In this document: positions 8,147-15,119 of the stretch, one piece after another
How the letters are laid out: every line of letters begins with the position of its first letter
How positions within the stretch are numbered: the stretch's first letter is position 1
Assembly: GCA_030630015.1 (NCBI GenBank)
Contig: DAOVNV010000024.1
Location: 1 to 15,274 of the forward strand
DNA: 15,274 bases
Source: Desulfuromonadales bacterium
Lineage (GTDB): Bacteria > Desulfobacterota > Desulfuromonadia > Desulfuromonadales > BM103
Direction of reading: 5' to 3'
Position numbers and translations under genes: made by a program
The notes under the pieces: generated by a model
What the model was told of the DNA's origin: nothing
Database searches by the model: none
Seen by the model: the letters and a program-made list of their open reading frames with translations, nothing else

Positions 8147-8953
8147 ATGACGACCGCACAGCCGATTTACCTGCTTTCAGATGCGACCGGAGAAACGGCT
8201 GAGAAGATGGTCATGGCCGCCTTGACCCAGTTTCGTGACAAGGTTGTCCGGATCAAGCGGATCAACAATGTTCGTACCAAGAACCAGGTCTACGAGGCTT
8301 TGGACGAGGCGCTCGCCAAGCGCGGCCTGGTTGTTTACACTATTGTCAACCGCGAACTGGCCCAGCTGATTCACGATGAATGCGACAGCCTGGGGCTGAT
8401 CAATGTAGACCTGTTGACCCCTGTCCTGCTGAAACTGGCGCAGTATCTCGGACGTTCTCCGAAAGAAATGCCGGGGTTGTTTCACGGGGTCGATGATGCC
8501 TATTTCAAGAGGGTTGAGGCAATCGAGTTCACGGTCAAGCATGATGACGGCCAGGAACCGAGGAATTTGCATCTTGCCGAGATTGTTCTGGTGGGAATTT
8601 CCAGAACCAGCAAGACTCCCCTGTCCATCTACCTGGCGCATCGAGGCTGGAAGGTGGCCAATATCCCGCTGGTCAAAGGGATTGATCCTCCCCCTCAACT
8701 GTTCGAGGTTGATCCCCGTCGGGTCGTCGGCCTGGTCGTCGACCCTCAGCGCTTGGCTGAGGTGCGTGCCGCACGCTTGCGCAACCTGGGGCAGGACCCC
8801 CGGGTCGCTTACGCGGATTACGAAGAGATCGAAGAGGAACTGACCTATGCGCGGAAAATTTTTCGGAGACATCCGTGGGTGGTGATTGATGTTTCGGAAA
8901 AGGCTGTTGAGGAGACCGCCAACGAGGTTCTGGTTAAGCTTAACCTCAAATAA
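8147..8953 (+). CDS. ppsR: Pyruvate, water dikinase / pyruvate phosphate dikinase regulatory protein (DUF299 family)
   Basis: This is a bifunctional regulator that both phosphorylates, using ADP, and dephosphorylates, using Pi, a threonine on PEP synthase or pyruvate phosphate dikinase, so it gates PEP formation from pyruvate. The family signature is complete: YLLSDATGETAEKM (8-21), the conserved TPVLLKLAQYLG region (91-102), P-loop-like GISRTSKTPLSIYLA (150-164), and GLVVDPQRLAEVRAARL (195-211). I place the start at the ATG at 8147 (268 residues), because GAGG lies 6 bases upstream of it but directly abuts the earlier ATG at 8141. A TTG at 8132 is less likely still. Which of the two dikinases is the partner cannot be told here, so the symbol is provisional. 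It stands 43 bp before the response regulator. Confidence 0.93.
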   Translation: MTTAQPIYLLSDATGETAEKMVMAALTQFRDKVVRIKRINNVRTKNQVYEALDEALAKRGLVVYTIVNRELAQLIHDECDSLGLINVDLLTPVLLKLAQYLGRSPKEMPGLFHGVDDAYFKRVEAIEFTVKHDDGQEPRNLHLAEIVLVGISRTSKTPLSIYLAHRGWKVANIPLVKGIDPPPQLFEVDPRRVVGLVVDPQRLAEVRAARLRNLGQDPRVAYADYEEIEEELTYARKIFRRHPWVVIDVSEKAVEETANEVLVKLNLK

Positions 8954-8955
8954 TT

Positions 8956-8972
8956 TAAACCCTTCAGGTTTA
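8956..8972. repeat. Inverted repeat between the dikinase regulator and response regulator genes
   Basis: TAAACC (8956-8961) and GGTTTA (8967-8972) form a perfect 6-bp inverted repeat around CTTCA, starting 3 bp after the stop. It has few GC pairs and no T-run, so it is a poor terminator. It could be a transcript-stabilising hairpin or an operator. Function is not established. Confidence 0.35.
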
Positions 8973-8996
8973 TTGCGAAGATAAAGGAGTTTTATC

Positions 8997-9668
8997 ATGC
9001 GTGTCCTGGTTGTAGAAGATGAAAAAAAAGTTGCCGGCTTTATCCAGCGCGGTCTGGAAGGGGAAGGCTTTTCGGTAGAAGTTGCCAACGATGGGGAAAC
9101 CGGTGTCGCGATGGCGGAAGCCGGCACACACGATCTGATTCTCATGGATATCATGCTGCCGAAGTTGGACGGTCTGGGTGCCATTCAGCAGATTCGGAAA
9201 AAAGGGGTGAAGTGCCCGGTTCTTTGCCTGACCGCCAAGGACACGGTTGAAGATATCGTTGCCGGTCTCGATTCCGGCAGCGATGACTATCTGACCAAGC
9301 CTTTTGCCTTTGCGGAATTGCTGGCCAGGGTTCGTGCCCTGACCCGTCGGGGCGGCGACGACCGCGGTGCGGAAATCAGCTATGCCGATCTGCGACTCGA
9401 TCCCGTTGCCCATAAGGTCTGGCGCTCCGACCAGGAAATTGACCTGACCACTAAGGAGTACGCTCTGCTCGAATACCTGATGCGTAATCCGGAGAAGACC
9501 CTGACGCGGACCATGATTGCCGAGCAGGTGTGGGATTATACCTTTGATTCTTTTACCAACATTATTGATGTGTACGTAAACTATCTGCGCAAAAAAGTGG
9601 ATCGTGATTTCGACAAGAAACTCATCCACACGGTGCGCGGTGTCGGCTACGTTCTGAAAGAGGAATAG
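8997..9668 (+). CDS. OmpR/PhoB-family response regulator
   Basis: This cytoplasmic response regulator is the partner of the histidine kinase that follows. It has 223 residues. The receiver domain (1-115) shows the acidic pair E7-D8, the phospho-acceptor D51 in LILMDIMLP, T79 and K101 in LTKPFAF. The C-terminal winged-helix DNA-binding domain (about 126-221) has the typical LTTKEYALLEYLMRNP (150-165), DVYVNYLRKKVD (191-202) and HTVRGVGYVL (211-220). An AAAGGAG stands 8 bases before the ATG. The histidine kinase gene begins 61 bp downstream. The overall look is of the CusR/CpxR/QseB part of the family; the signal cannot be read from sequence. A tandem repeat upstream of the nearby protease gene is a candidate target. 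Confidence 0.95.
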   Translation: MRVLVVEDEKKVAGFIQRGLEGEGFSVEVANDGETGVAMAEAGTHDLILMDIMLPKLDGLGAIQQIRKKGVKCPVLCLTAKDTVEDIVAGLDSGSDDYLTKPFAFAELLARVRALTRRGGDDRGAEISYADLRLDPVAHKVWRSDQEIDLTTKEYALLEYLMRNPEKTLTRTMIAEQVWDYTFDSFTNIIDVYVNYLRKKVDRDFDKKLIHTVRGVGYVLKEE

Positions 9669-9729
9669 CTGTTACTGCAGATTTCGGCAGCCAACAACCA
9701 CCTATACTCTTAGATTTCAGGCGAGGCAT

Positions 9730-11190
9730 TTGTCTATTCACCCGCAGAATTCCATCCGTTTTCGGCTGACTTTCTGGTACACGCTGACGCTGGCCGTCAT
9801 CCTGGCGGCCAGCGGCCTGTTTTCATACTATTACTTTTCCTTCAGCCTGCGGCAGCAGGTCGATGTCCAGCTGCGTGAGATCACTCGCCAGATTGACCGG
9901 CATCATGCAGACCTCTTCGCGCCCGGGGGGGACGTTGTTGATTGCCAGCAACTTCAGAATCTCATTCACCAGTTCAACTGGGACGCCTTTATCCAGTTGC
10001 GCACAGAAAAACTGCGGGCCAGTTGCTCTTCCGAAAACCTGATGGGAGAGGAACTGGCCTTTGGAGCCGTTGCCCGCCAGCAGGTGCGTTGGTTGAGCCA
10101 GCACCTGGAAACGGTTGCAATGAATACCGGGCTTAGCCGGCGTGTGATTTCCCACCCGGTTATTGACAAGAACAAGCTTGTCGGCGTGGCTCAGATTGCC
10201 ATCTGTTTTGGCTCCTCTGAAAAGACGATCAATCAGCTGCGCCTGATCTATCTTTTGGTTGGACCTTTTGCGATTATCTGGCTCGGGGTGGGCTGCTGGT
10301 TCCTGGCTGACCGGATGATCTACCCGATGATCGCTATTACGGAATCGGCGCACGGCATCAATGCCGAGAATCTTGAGCGACGACTGCCTACCGGCGGCCA
10401 TCAAGATGAGCTTGGCCGCATGGTTGTGTCTCTCAACAGGATGCTGGAACGTATCGAGGATCAGTTCCAGAGGGTCAGGCAGTTTTCCGGTGATGCATCG
10501 CATGAATTGCGCACGCCGCTGACCATTCTGCGTGGTGAAACCGAGGTTGCCATGCGCTGGGCGAAGACCCCTGAAGAGTTTCGTGAGATGCTGACTTCCA
10601 ATGTGGAAGAGATCGACCGCATGGAACGCATCATCGAGAACCTGTTGACCCTGTCCAAAAGTGAGGTTGGCGAACTTCCTCTCGAGATCAGGGAATTCAG
10701 TCTCAGCGATCTGATCCAGGGCTTGTATATCCAGAGTAAAATTCTTTGTGAGCCTAAGCAGATTTCGATCAGTCTTGACTACCAGGCCGAAAAGGAAGTT
10801 CTCATCCAGGGTGATGAACTGCGTCTGCGGCAGATGTTCCTCAACCTGATCTCAAACGGCATCAAGTATACGGAGGAGGACGGCTCCCTGACCATTCGCT
10901 TCAGCCTTGACGGAGAGATGGCCCGGATAGAGATTGAGGACACCGGGATCGGCATGGAGCCTCGCCACTTGTCGCGCATTTTTGACCGTTTCTACCGGGT
11001 AGACAAGGCCAGGAACCGCATGGATGGAGGGACCGGCCTCGGATTGTCCATCGTCAAATGGATTGCAGTCGCGCATGGCGGCAGCGTCACGGTCACCTCG
11101 GTTCTGGGAGAGGGCAGCACCTTTGTCGTGCTTTTGCCCGTTGCCGGGCCGGACAAGGACAATCTTTATTCCCAGGCAATTTCCGGTTAA
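9730..11190 (+). CDS. Sensor histidine kinase (membrane-bound, HAMP-HisKA-HATPase)
   Basis: This inner-membrane sensor kinase would phosphorylate the preceding response regulator. Its 486 residues run TM1 (about 13-36), a periplasmic sensor domain of roughly 130 residues (about 40-170) with no recognised fold, TM2 (about 172-193), HAMP (about 194-247), HisKA with the phospho-acceptor H258 in SGDASHELRTPLT, and HATPase. HATPase shows the N-box LNLISNGIKY (N372, N376), G1 box DTGIGM (404-409), F-box IFDRFYR and G2 box GGTGLGLSIV (433-442). The start is TTG at 9730. AGGCGAGG lies just upstream and no in-frame ATG is close, while TM1 follows immediately, so the TTG fits. A periplasmic sensor beside a periplasmic protease gene hints at envelope sensing, but that is inference. 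Confidence 0.93.
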   Translation: MSIHPQNSIRFRLTFWYTLTLAVILAASGLFSYYYFSFSLRQQVDVQLREITRQIDRHHADLFAPGGDVVDCQQLQNLIHQFNWDAFIQLRTEKLRASCSSENLMGEELAFGAVARQQVRWLSQHLETVAMNTGLSRRVISHPVIDKNKLVGVAQIAICFGSSEKTINQLRLIYLLVGPFAIIWLGVGCWFLADRMIYPMIAITESAHGINAENLERRLPTGGHQDELGRMVVSLNRMLERIEDQFQRVRQFSGDASHELRTPLTILRGETEVAMRWAKTPEEFREMLTSNVEEIDRMERIIENLLTLSKSEVGELPLEIREFSLSDLIQGLYIQSKILCEPKQISISLDYQAEKEVLIQGDELRLRQMFLNLISNGIKYTEEDGSLTIRFSLDGEMARIEIEDTGIGMEPRHLSRIFDRFYRVDKARNRMDGGTGLGLSIVKWIAVAHGGSVTVTSVLGEGSTFVVLLPVAGPDKDNLYSQAISG

Positions 11191-11195
11191 GTACA

Positions 11196-11211
11196 GACTG
11201 CCCCGGACTGC
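11196..11211 (+). promoter_or_regulatory. Candidate OmpR-family regulator site (tandem GACTGC, 10-bp period)
   Basis: GACTGC occurs at 11196-11201 and again at 11206-11211, exactly one helical turn apart, 34 bp before the -35 of the protease promoter. OmpR-family regulators bind such tandem half-sites as dimers. That the neighbouring regulator binds here is inference; the motif is short and could be chance. Confidence 0.35.
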
Positions 11212-11245
11212 GCATTTCAACAGGTGCTTTCTGTGGGCCTGCCGA

Positions 11246-11274
11246 TTGACAGGGTCGTTTGCGGTTATTACACT
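11246..11274 (+). promoter_or_regulatory. Candidate promoter of the HtrA protease gene
   Basis: A perfect TTGACA (11246-11251) and TACACT (11269-11274, 4 of 6) are 17 bp apart. An overlapping alternative is TTGCGG with TATAAC at 11281-11286, 16 bp apart. Either gives a leader of up to about 25 nt before the GTG start. Confidence 0.5.
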
Positions 11275-11305
11275 TGATCGTATAACTACTAGGTGGGAGG
11301 TCCAC

Positions 11306-12697
11306 GTGATTACTTATACGATACGTCTGTTTACCCTGTTCGCTTTTATCCTGACCGGTCTCCTTGCGGGGAGCTCGTTCGCCCAGCCCCCCGATTTCGT
11401 GCAGTTGGCCGAGCAACTCAAGCCGTCTGTCGTCAATATCAGTACGGCGCAGACCGTCAAGCCACGCACCCCGGCATTTCCCCGTCCAGGCTCCCCGGGC
11501 AACGATATGTTCGAGGAGTTCTTCGAGAAATTTTTCCGCGGCCACCCGCAGACGCCACGCAAAAAGCGCGCTCTCGGTTCCGGGTTTATTATCTCGAAGG
11601 ATGGTTATATCCTGACCAATGGTCACGTGGTCGAAGATGCTGATGTGATCAAGGTCAAACTGTCCGACGGGCGCGAGTTCGACGGCGAAGTCCGTGGTCT
11701 CGACCCCAAGCTGGATCTGGCCCTGATCAAGATCGAAGCGGGAGAAGGCCTGCCGGTGGCTGAACTGGGCGACAGCGATTCGCTGAAGGTTGGAGAGTGG
11801 GTCATGGCGATCGGCAACCCCTTCGGTCTGGAACAGACCGTGACCGTCGGCATCGTGTCCGCCAAGGGACGTGTGATCGGAGCTGGTCCCTACGATAACT
11901 TCATCCAGACCGATGCGTCGATCAACCCCGGCAATTCGGGCGGGCCGCTGTTCAACGTTCGCGGTGAAGTAATCGGCATCAATACCGCGATCATTGCCGG
12001 AGGCCAGGGAATCGGCTTCGCCATTCCAGTCAACATGGCCAAGCAGATTATTCCCCAGTTGCGCGATGACGGCCATGTGACGCGCGGCTACCTGGGAGTG
12101 ACGGTCCAGCCCCTGACCGAAGAACTGGCCGAATCTTTTGGCATGGACGAGCCCAAGGGCGCGCTGGTCAATGAGGTCATCGAGGGCTCTCCCGCCGAGG
12201 AAGCCGGTCTCAAGCGAGGCGACATCATCCTGAGCTTCAATGGCCAGGAGGTCAACGAACTCAATGACTTGCCGCGGATCGTCGCAAACACTCCCGTGGA
12301 CGAGAAGGTCAAGGTCAAAATTTTCCGCAAGGGCAAGGTGCGAGAAGTCAAGGTGAGGGTAGGACGGCTTGACGATGGTCAGGAGCCGTTGGCTTCCGGT
12401 CCGGACAAATCGGAGGGTGTGCTTGGTCTTTCCGTTGCCAACCTGACGCCGGAGCTGGCCGAGCGCTACTCTGTCAAGGAGAGCCGCGGCGTCCTGGTCA
12501 CGGCGATAGATCCGGATGGCTCCGCTGCTGAGGCTAATTTGCGGATCGGTGACCAGATTCTCGATGTGAACGACCAGGAAGTCACTTCGGTGCAGGAATT
12601 CGAAGCGGCTGTCGGCAAGCCAGGCAAAGGCAAGGTGGTGCGGCTGTTGATCCAGCGCCGGGAGACCCTGTTCTTCACGACGGTGGAAAACGATTAA
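11306..12697 (+). CDS. htrA: Do-family periplasmic serine endoprotease (DegP/DegQ/HtrA-like)
   Basis: This periplasmic protease and chaperone degrades misfolded envelope proteins. The start is GTG at 11306, with GGGAGG 5 bases upstream; 463 residues follow. The frame is open further upstream, but that part overlaps the kinase gene. A signal peptide covers residues 1-26 (cleavage after SSFA). The chymotrypsin-like domain (about 30-250) carries the full catalytic triad: H107 in LTNGHVVED, D137 in LDLALI and S211 in NPGNSGGPLFN. Two PDZ domains follow (about 258-353 and 369-460). The LA loop between residues 50 and 88 is rich in proline and charge (PAFPRPGSPG, EEFFEKFF). The length and two PDZ domains match DegP, DegQ and MucD; which of these cannot be settled. 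It follows a two-component pair and has its own promoter. Confidence 0.95.
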   Translation: MITYTIRLFTLFAFILTGLLAGSSFAQPPDFVQLAEQLKPSVVNISTAQTVKPRTPAFPRPGSPGNDMFEEFFEKFFRGHPQTPRKKRALGSGFIISKDGYILTNGHVVEDADVIKVKLSDGREFDGEVRGLDPKLDLALIKIEAGEGLPVAELGDSDSLKVGEWVMAIGNPFGLEQTVTVGIVSAKGRVIGAGPYDNFIQTDASINPGNSGGPLFNVRGEVIGINTAIIAGGQGIGFAIPVNMAKQIIPQLRDDGHVTRGYLGVTVQPLTEELAESFGMDEPKGALVNEVIEGSPAEEAGLKRGDIILSFNGQEVNELNDLPRIVANTPVDEKVKVKIFRKGKVREVKVRVGRLDDGQEPLASGPDKSEGVLGLSVANLTPELAERYSVKESRGVLVTAIDPDGSAAEANLRIGDQILDVNDQEVTSVQEFEAAVGKPGKGKVVRLLIQRRETLFFTTVEND

Positions 12698-12704
12698 AAT
12701 CCCT

Positions 12705-12730
12705 AAGCCCCCGCCATTCAGCGGGGGCTT
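12705..12730. terminator. Bidirectional rho-independent terminator between htrA and the LysR gene
   Basis: A perfect 10-bp stem AAGCCCCCGC / GCGGGGGCTT with a 6-base loop lies 7 bp after the protease stop. A short T-containing tail (CGTTGT) follows on the plus strand. On the minus strand, where the LysR gene ends at 12744, the tail contains a TTTT (GGGATTTTAA). It serves both converging genes. Confidence 0.8.
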
Positions 12731-12743
12731 CGTTGTATGAGGG

Positions 12744-13706
12744 TTAGACCCGCCTTGAGGCCAAGTCGAACTTGTTCAGGACTTCAGGCTTACGCATGCC
12801 TTGCTGCAGGTGTGTCAGGAAGGTCTTTTCAGTGAGGGTCGGGATTTTGTCCTGCAGCTGAATCAGCGAAATCCGGTTCACCATGTTCTTCTTTGAGGTG
12901 ACAATCGGAACGATCGACCCGTTGCCGATCTCGGTCCAGACCAGGTGAGCCGAGGTGATCCCCATTCCCATTCCCAGCTTTATTCCCGAAATCAAGGCTT
13001 CGTGGCTGTTGATCATCAGCACGATATTCAGTTTCGGTGCGGACTTGTTGAAATAATGCCTGAACCAGTGCATCAAAATCGCCAGATCATCTTCGTCGGA
13101 AAGAAAATCCTTGCTGATCAGGTTCTGGAAAGAATGGTCGCCGTTGATCTCCCGTTGATAATATTTTTCGGAGCAAGCCAGCACCAGTTCCTCCTTGATC
13201 AAAGGGTCGATGCTGAAGATGTCCGGGTTGCCCAGGAATTGGCCTTTGCTCTGGAAAACATCAACCAGGGCAAAATCAAGCTCCCCGGCCTGCAGCAGGG
13301 CCATGAGCGGAGAGGCTTCCTCGAATTTGAGGGCAAAGGTGACCTCCGGAAAATTCTCGCGGAACGAATGGCAGAATTGCGGCAGAAACTCCTTCCCAAA
13401 TTCTTTCGGTGCCCCGATTCGTAGATTTCCGGAGGGCCTGTCCAGGGGTTGCCGGATAGATTCAACTCCTTCCTGCAGGTTTTCTACAAAGGGTTTGACG
13501 ATTTGAAAAAGTCGAGTCCCTGCTGCTGTGGGAACCAGCTTTTTGTGCAGCCGAGTGAACAGGGGTGCTTTGAGCTCGGCTTCGAGCTTTTGGAGCTGCT
13601 GACTGACCGCCGGTTGGGAGAGGTGCAGCTTGTGTGCTGCGGCAACAATGCTGTTCAGCGCATAGATATGGTGGAAAACTTTGAGACGGTTGAAGTCTGG
13701 GAGCAT
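12744..13706 (-). CDS. LysR-family transcriptional regulator
   Basis: This LysR-type DNA-binding regulator has 320 residues, normal for the family. The N-terminal winged helix-turn-helix (about 5-64) includes NSIVAAAHKLHLSQPAVSQQLQKLE (18-42), a close match to the family pattern, and the usual linker helix follows. The remainder is the periplasmic-binding-like effector domain (about 90-300), with the strand-rich LRIGAPKEFGKEFLP near residue 95 as its start. The ATG at 13706 puts the helix-turn-helix at the expected distance; the ribosome site is weak. It diverges from a 54-residue membrane protein gene, and the two promoters lie on the same DNA. LysR proteins commonly control the divergent neighbour, so that gene is the prime target. 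The effector is unknown. Confidence 0.92.
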   Translation of the reverse strand: MLPDFNRLKVFHHIYALNSIVAAAHKLHLSQPAVSQQLQKLEAELKAPLFTRLHKKLVPTAAGTRLFQIVKPFVENLQEGVESIRQPLDRPSGNLRIGAPKEFGKEFLPQFCHSFRENFPEVTFALKFEEASPLMALLQAGELDFALVDVFQSKGQFLGNPDIFSIDPLIKEELVLACSEKYYQREINGDHSFQNLISKDFLSDEDDLAILMHWFRHYFNKSAPKLNIVLMINSHEALISGIKLGMGMGITSAHLVWTEIGNGSIVPIVTSKKNMVNRISLIQLQDKIPTLTEKTFLTHLQQGMRKPEVLNKFDLASRRV

Positions 13707-13741
13707 AAGTTCAGCCTATCCTATACTTAATAAAGATTGTT

Positions 13742-13770
13742 TTTACTTATACACCAGTGTGTTCTATGAT
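13742..13770 (+). promoter_or_regulatory. Candidate promoter of the 54-residue membrane protein gene
   Basis: TTTACT (13742-13747, 4 of 6) and TATGAT (13765-13770, 5 of 6) are 17 bp apart. The predicted start near 13777 gives a leader of about 43 nt. It occupies nearly the same DNA as the LysR promoter. Confidence 0.5.
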
Positions 13771-13774
13771 TCAA
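13746..13774 (-). promoter_or_regulatory. Candidate promoter of the LysR gene, face to face with the divergent promoter
   Basis: On the minus strand TTGAAT (13774-13769, 4 of 6) and TATAAG (13751-13746, 5 of 6) are 17 bp apart. Its -10 overlaps the -35 of the plus-strand promoter and the reverse, so both cannot be bound by polymerase at once. An ACAC-N2-GTGT repeat at 13751-13760 lies in both spacers and may be an operator. Confidence 0.5.
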
Positions 13775-13819
13775 CTCAAAGAGTGCTGCTGCAGGTCAAC
13801 AATGAACAGGGAGGACGCC

Positions 13820-13984
13820 ATGACATTCTTATTGATAATCGGAGTAGTCCTCGTTGTCGTGCTGGCTATTCCGAGGCTGGCTAACCTTGACGCACGGAGA
13901 AGCAAGAGCCGCATTCTGAATGCCGACTGGCTGGCTGACGAAGACAAGTTCAGGATTATCTCCCGCTGGGGGGCGCAGTATTGA
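13820..13984 (+). CDS. Small single-span membrane protein, 54 residues, unknown function
   Basis: This short gene encodes one hydrophobic segment (residues 2-17, FLLIIGVVLVVVLAIP) and a charged cytoplasmic-type tail with ARRSKSRILNADWLADEDKFRIISRWG. The ATG at 13820 is chosen because AGGGAGG lies 5 bases upstream; an in-frame ATG at 13802 has a weaker site. The gene has its own candidate promoter, a strong ribosome site and a hairpin 24 bp after its stop, so it is likely real despite its size. The orientation N-out/C-in is suggested by the Arg/Lys cluster after the membrane segment. I do not recognise a family. It diverges from a LysR regulator, which may control it. Confidence 0.65.
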   Translation: MTFLLIIGVVLVVVLAIPRLANLDARRSKSRILNADWLADEDKFRIISRWGAQY

Positions 13985-14008
13985 GCTTGGCGAGAGATTG
14001 AGATGTAA

Positions 14009-14040
14009 AAACGGGGTCTGATTAAATTCAGGCCCCGTTT
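14009..14040. terminator. Bidirectional terminator between the small membrane protein and PP-loop genes
   Basis: A 12-bp stem AAACGGGGTCTG / CAGGCCCCGTTT with one G-T wobble and an 8-base loop lies between two converging genes. On the minus strand the stem is followed by an extended T-run (GTTTTTAC), a good terminator for the PP-loop gene; on the plus strand TTTCTGTTG follows. Confidence 0.8.
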
Positions 14041-14056
14041 CTGTTGCAGACCTTAT

Positions 14057-15031
14057 TCAGAGGATCAAGCTCGTCGATTGTTCCCTGGGCATGGGAGCGG
14101 CCATGAAGAAACGCTTGCCTTCACCAGATTCGGCCAGGACCCTGATTTCGTCCTGATCCTTACCCTTGCCATAAGAGGCTGTGATCGCTCCGGCCATTTC
14201 GATATCCGCATCGTTCGGTTGACCGGATACCAGGCCGACCGGTCCGGTAATGCCGGGTGTGTGCAGCAGGACGTGTTCCGGTTTGGCTGCAGCACAGATC
14301 TTTTCGTTGTCACTCTGATGACGACCGAGGGTCAGTTTCGCCTTGTCAGAGAGGCGAAACTGCCGGCCGATCTTGAGCAGTTCCACTTCGGCGGCAGAAC
14401 AGTCCGGCTGATGATCGAAGAGATCGCGCAAGCGGTCAGAGAAATGCTTTTCGGTGAGCAGGCAGCCGCCGCCGGAGGACGGATAGTCAACCAGCTCCCA
14501 TTCGCGGGCCAAGGCTTCCTGCCTTTTCCTGGAACGCCCCTGGATATCGAGCAGCTGATCGCGATCGACCAGTCCCTGCTCCTCCATAGGAGTGATCGGC
14601 AGCGCTTTTGCACTGAGAGGGCGCAGGATACGATCCGGGTGGCCGGAAAAATTGGCGACCGAGCGCAGGGCGTTGGCATTCTGACTCATCGGGCGCTGGC
14701 CGAGAACTTCTCCGGAAAAGAGGAAATCGTAACCGTCTCTCGCCATGATCTCGCCGGCCAGGCGGAACATCATGGCGTGGCAGTCGATGCAGGGGTTCAT
14801 ATTCTTGCCGTAACCGTAGCGGGGGGCCTTGAGCATCTCCAGATGCACCTCGCTGATGTTCTCGATCAGCAGGGGGATCTCCATCTGCTCAGACATCTGT
14901 TTCGCCTTGCTGCTGCCGAAAAAGGGGGTAACGAATGTGATGCCGGTGACCTCAACCTGCTGGCGTTTCAGACAAAGCGCCGCGAGACAGCTGTCCAGAC
15001 CGCCGGAAAAAAGGCCTAGTGCTCTACTCAT
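14057..15031 (-). CDS. PP-loop ATPase, ThiI/MnmA-like tRNA thiolation-type protein with NFACT-R-like C-terminus
   Basis: The N-terminal half is a PP-loop nucleotidase of the tRNA sulfur-transfer type, with the adenylating loop LFSGGLDS (7-14). C81 and C84 in NPCIDCH, with a third cysteine C190 in SGGGCLLTEKHF, match the three-cysteine pattern that holds a 4Fe-4S cluster in cluster-dependent thiolases such as TtuA-type enzymes. The C-terminal third (about 215-315), with FRLSDKAKLTLGRHQSDNEK, resembles the NFACT-R RNA-binding domain found fused to such enzymes. The ATG at 15031 is chosen over the frame opening at 15118, because AAGGAG stands 7 bases upstream and the PP-loop motif then starts at residue 7. 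The protein is 324 residues. The tRNA substrate and modified base are not known from sequence. It appears to be a single-gene unit. Confidence 0.85.
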   Translation of the reverse strand: MSRALGLFSGGLDSCLAALCLKRQQVEVTGITFVTPFFGSSKAKQMSEQMEIPLLIENISEVHLEMLKAPRYGYGKNMNPCIDCHAMMFRLAGEIMARDGYDFLFSGEVLGQRPMSQNANALRSVANFSGHPDRILRPLSAKALPITPMEEQGLVDRDQLLDIQGRSRKRQEALAREWELVDYPSSGGGCLLTEKHFSDRLRDLFDHQPDCSAAEVELLKIGRQFRLSDKAKLTLGRHQSDNEKICAAAKPEHVLLHTPGITGPVGLVSGQPNDADIEMAGAITASYGKGKDQDEIRVLAESGEGKRFFMAAPMPREQSTSLIL

Positions 15032-15068
15032 GAAACGACTCCTTAATAAACCCCTAACGAACACCCAG

Positions 15069-15113
15069 ATCCACAATTTGCCCACGGATCCAGGTAACAA
15101 AAAAACTGTGGAT
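15069..15113 (-). repeat. Inverted repeat in the leader of the PP-loop gene
   Basis: ATCCACA (15069-15075) and TGTGGAT (15107-15113) are a perfect 7-bp inverted repeat 31 bp apart, inside the predicted transcript leader. A GGATCC lies between them. It may fold as a leader hairpin; I recognise no known riboswitch class. Confidence 0.3.
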
Positions 15114-15119
15114 ACCACG

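Noticed and set aside
8177..9184. A 335-codon minus-strand frame across the dikinase regulator and response regulator
   Set aside because: It lies antisense to two genes with complete family motifs; its own product has no family features.
11024..11305. N-terminal extension of the protease frame by 94 codons
   Set aside because: It overlaps the histidine kinase gene; the GTG at 11306 has a strong ribosome site and leads directly into a signal peptide.
11093..12076. A 327-codon minus-strand frame antisense to htrA
   Set aside because: The plus strand encodes a full catalytic triad and PDZ domains; the antisense product is featureless.
13731..13745. TAAA-N7-TTTA as a LysR binding box
   Set aside because: The spacing gives T-N13-A, not the usual T-N11-A, and the region is AT-rich enough for this to arise by chance.
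14078..15019. A 313-codon plus-strand frame antisense to the PP-loop gene
   Set aside because: The minus-strand protein has clear motifs and a strong ribosome site; this frame has neither.
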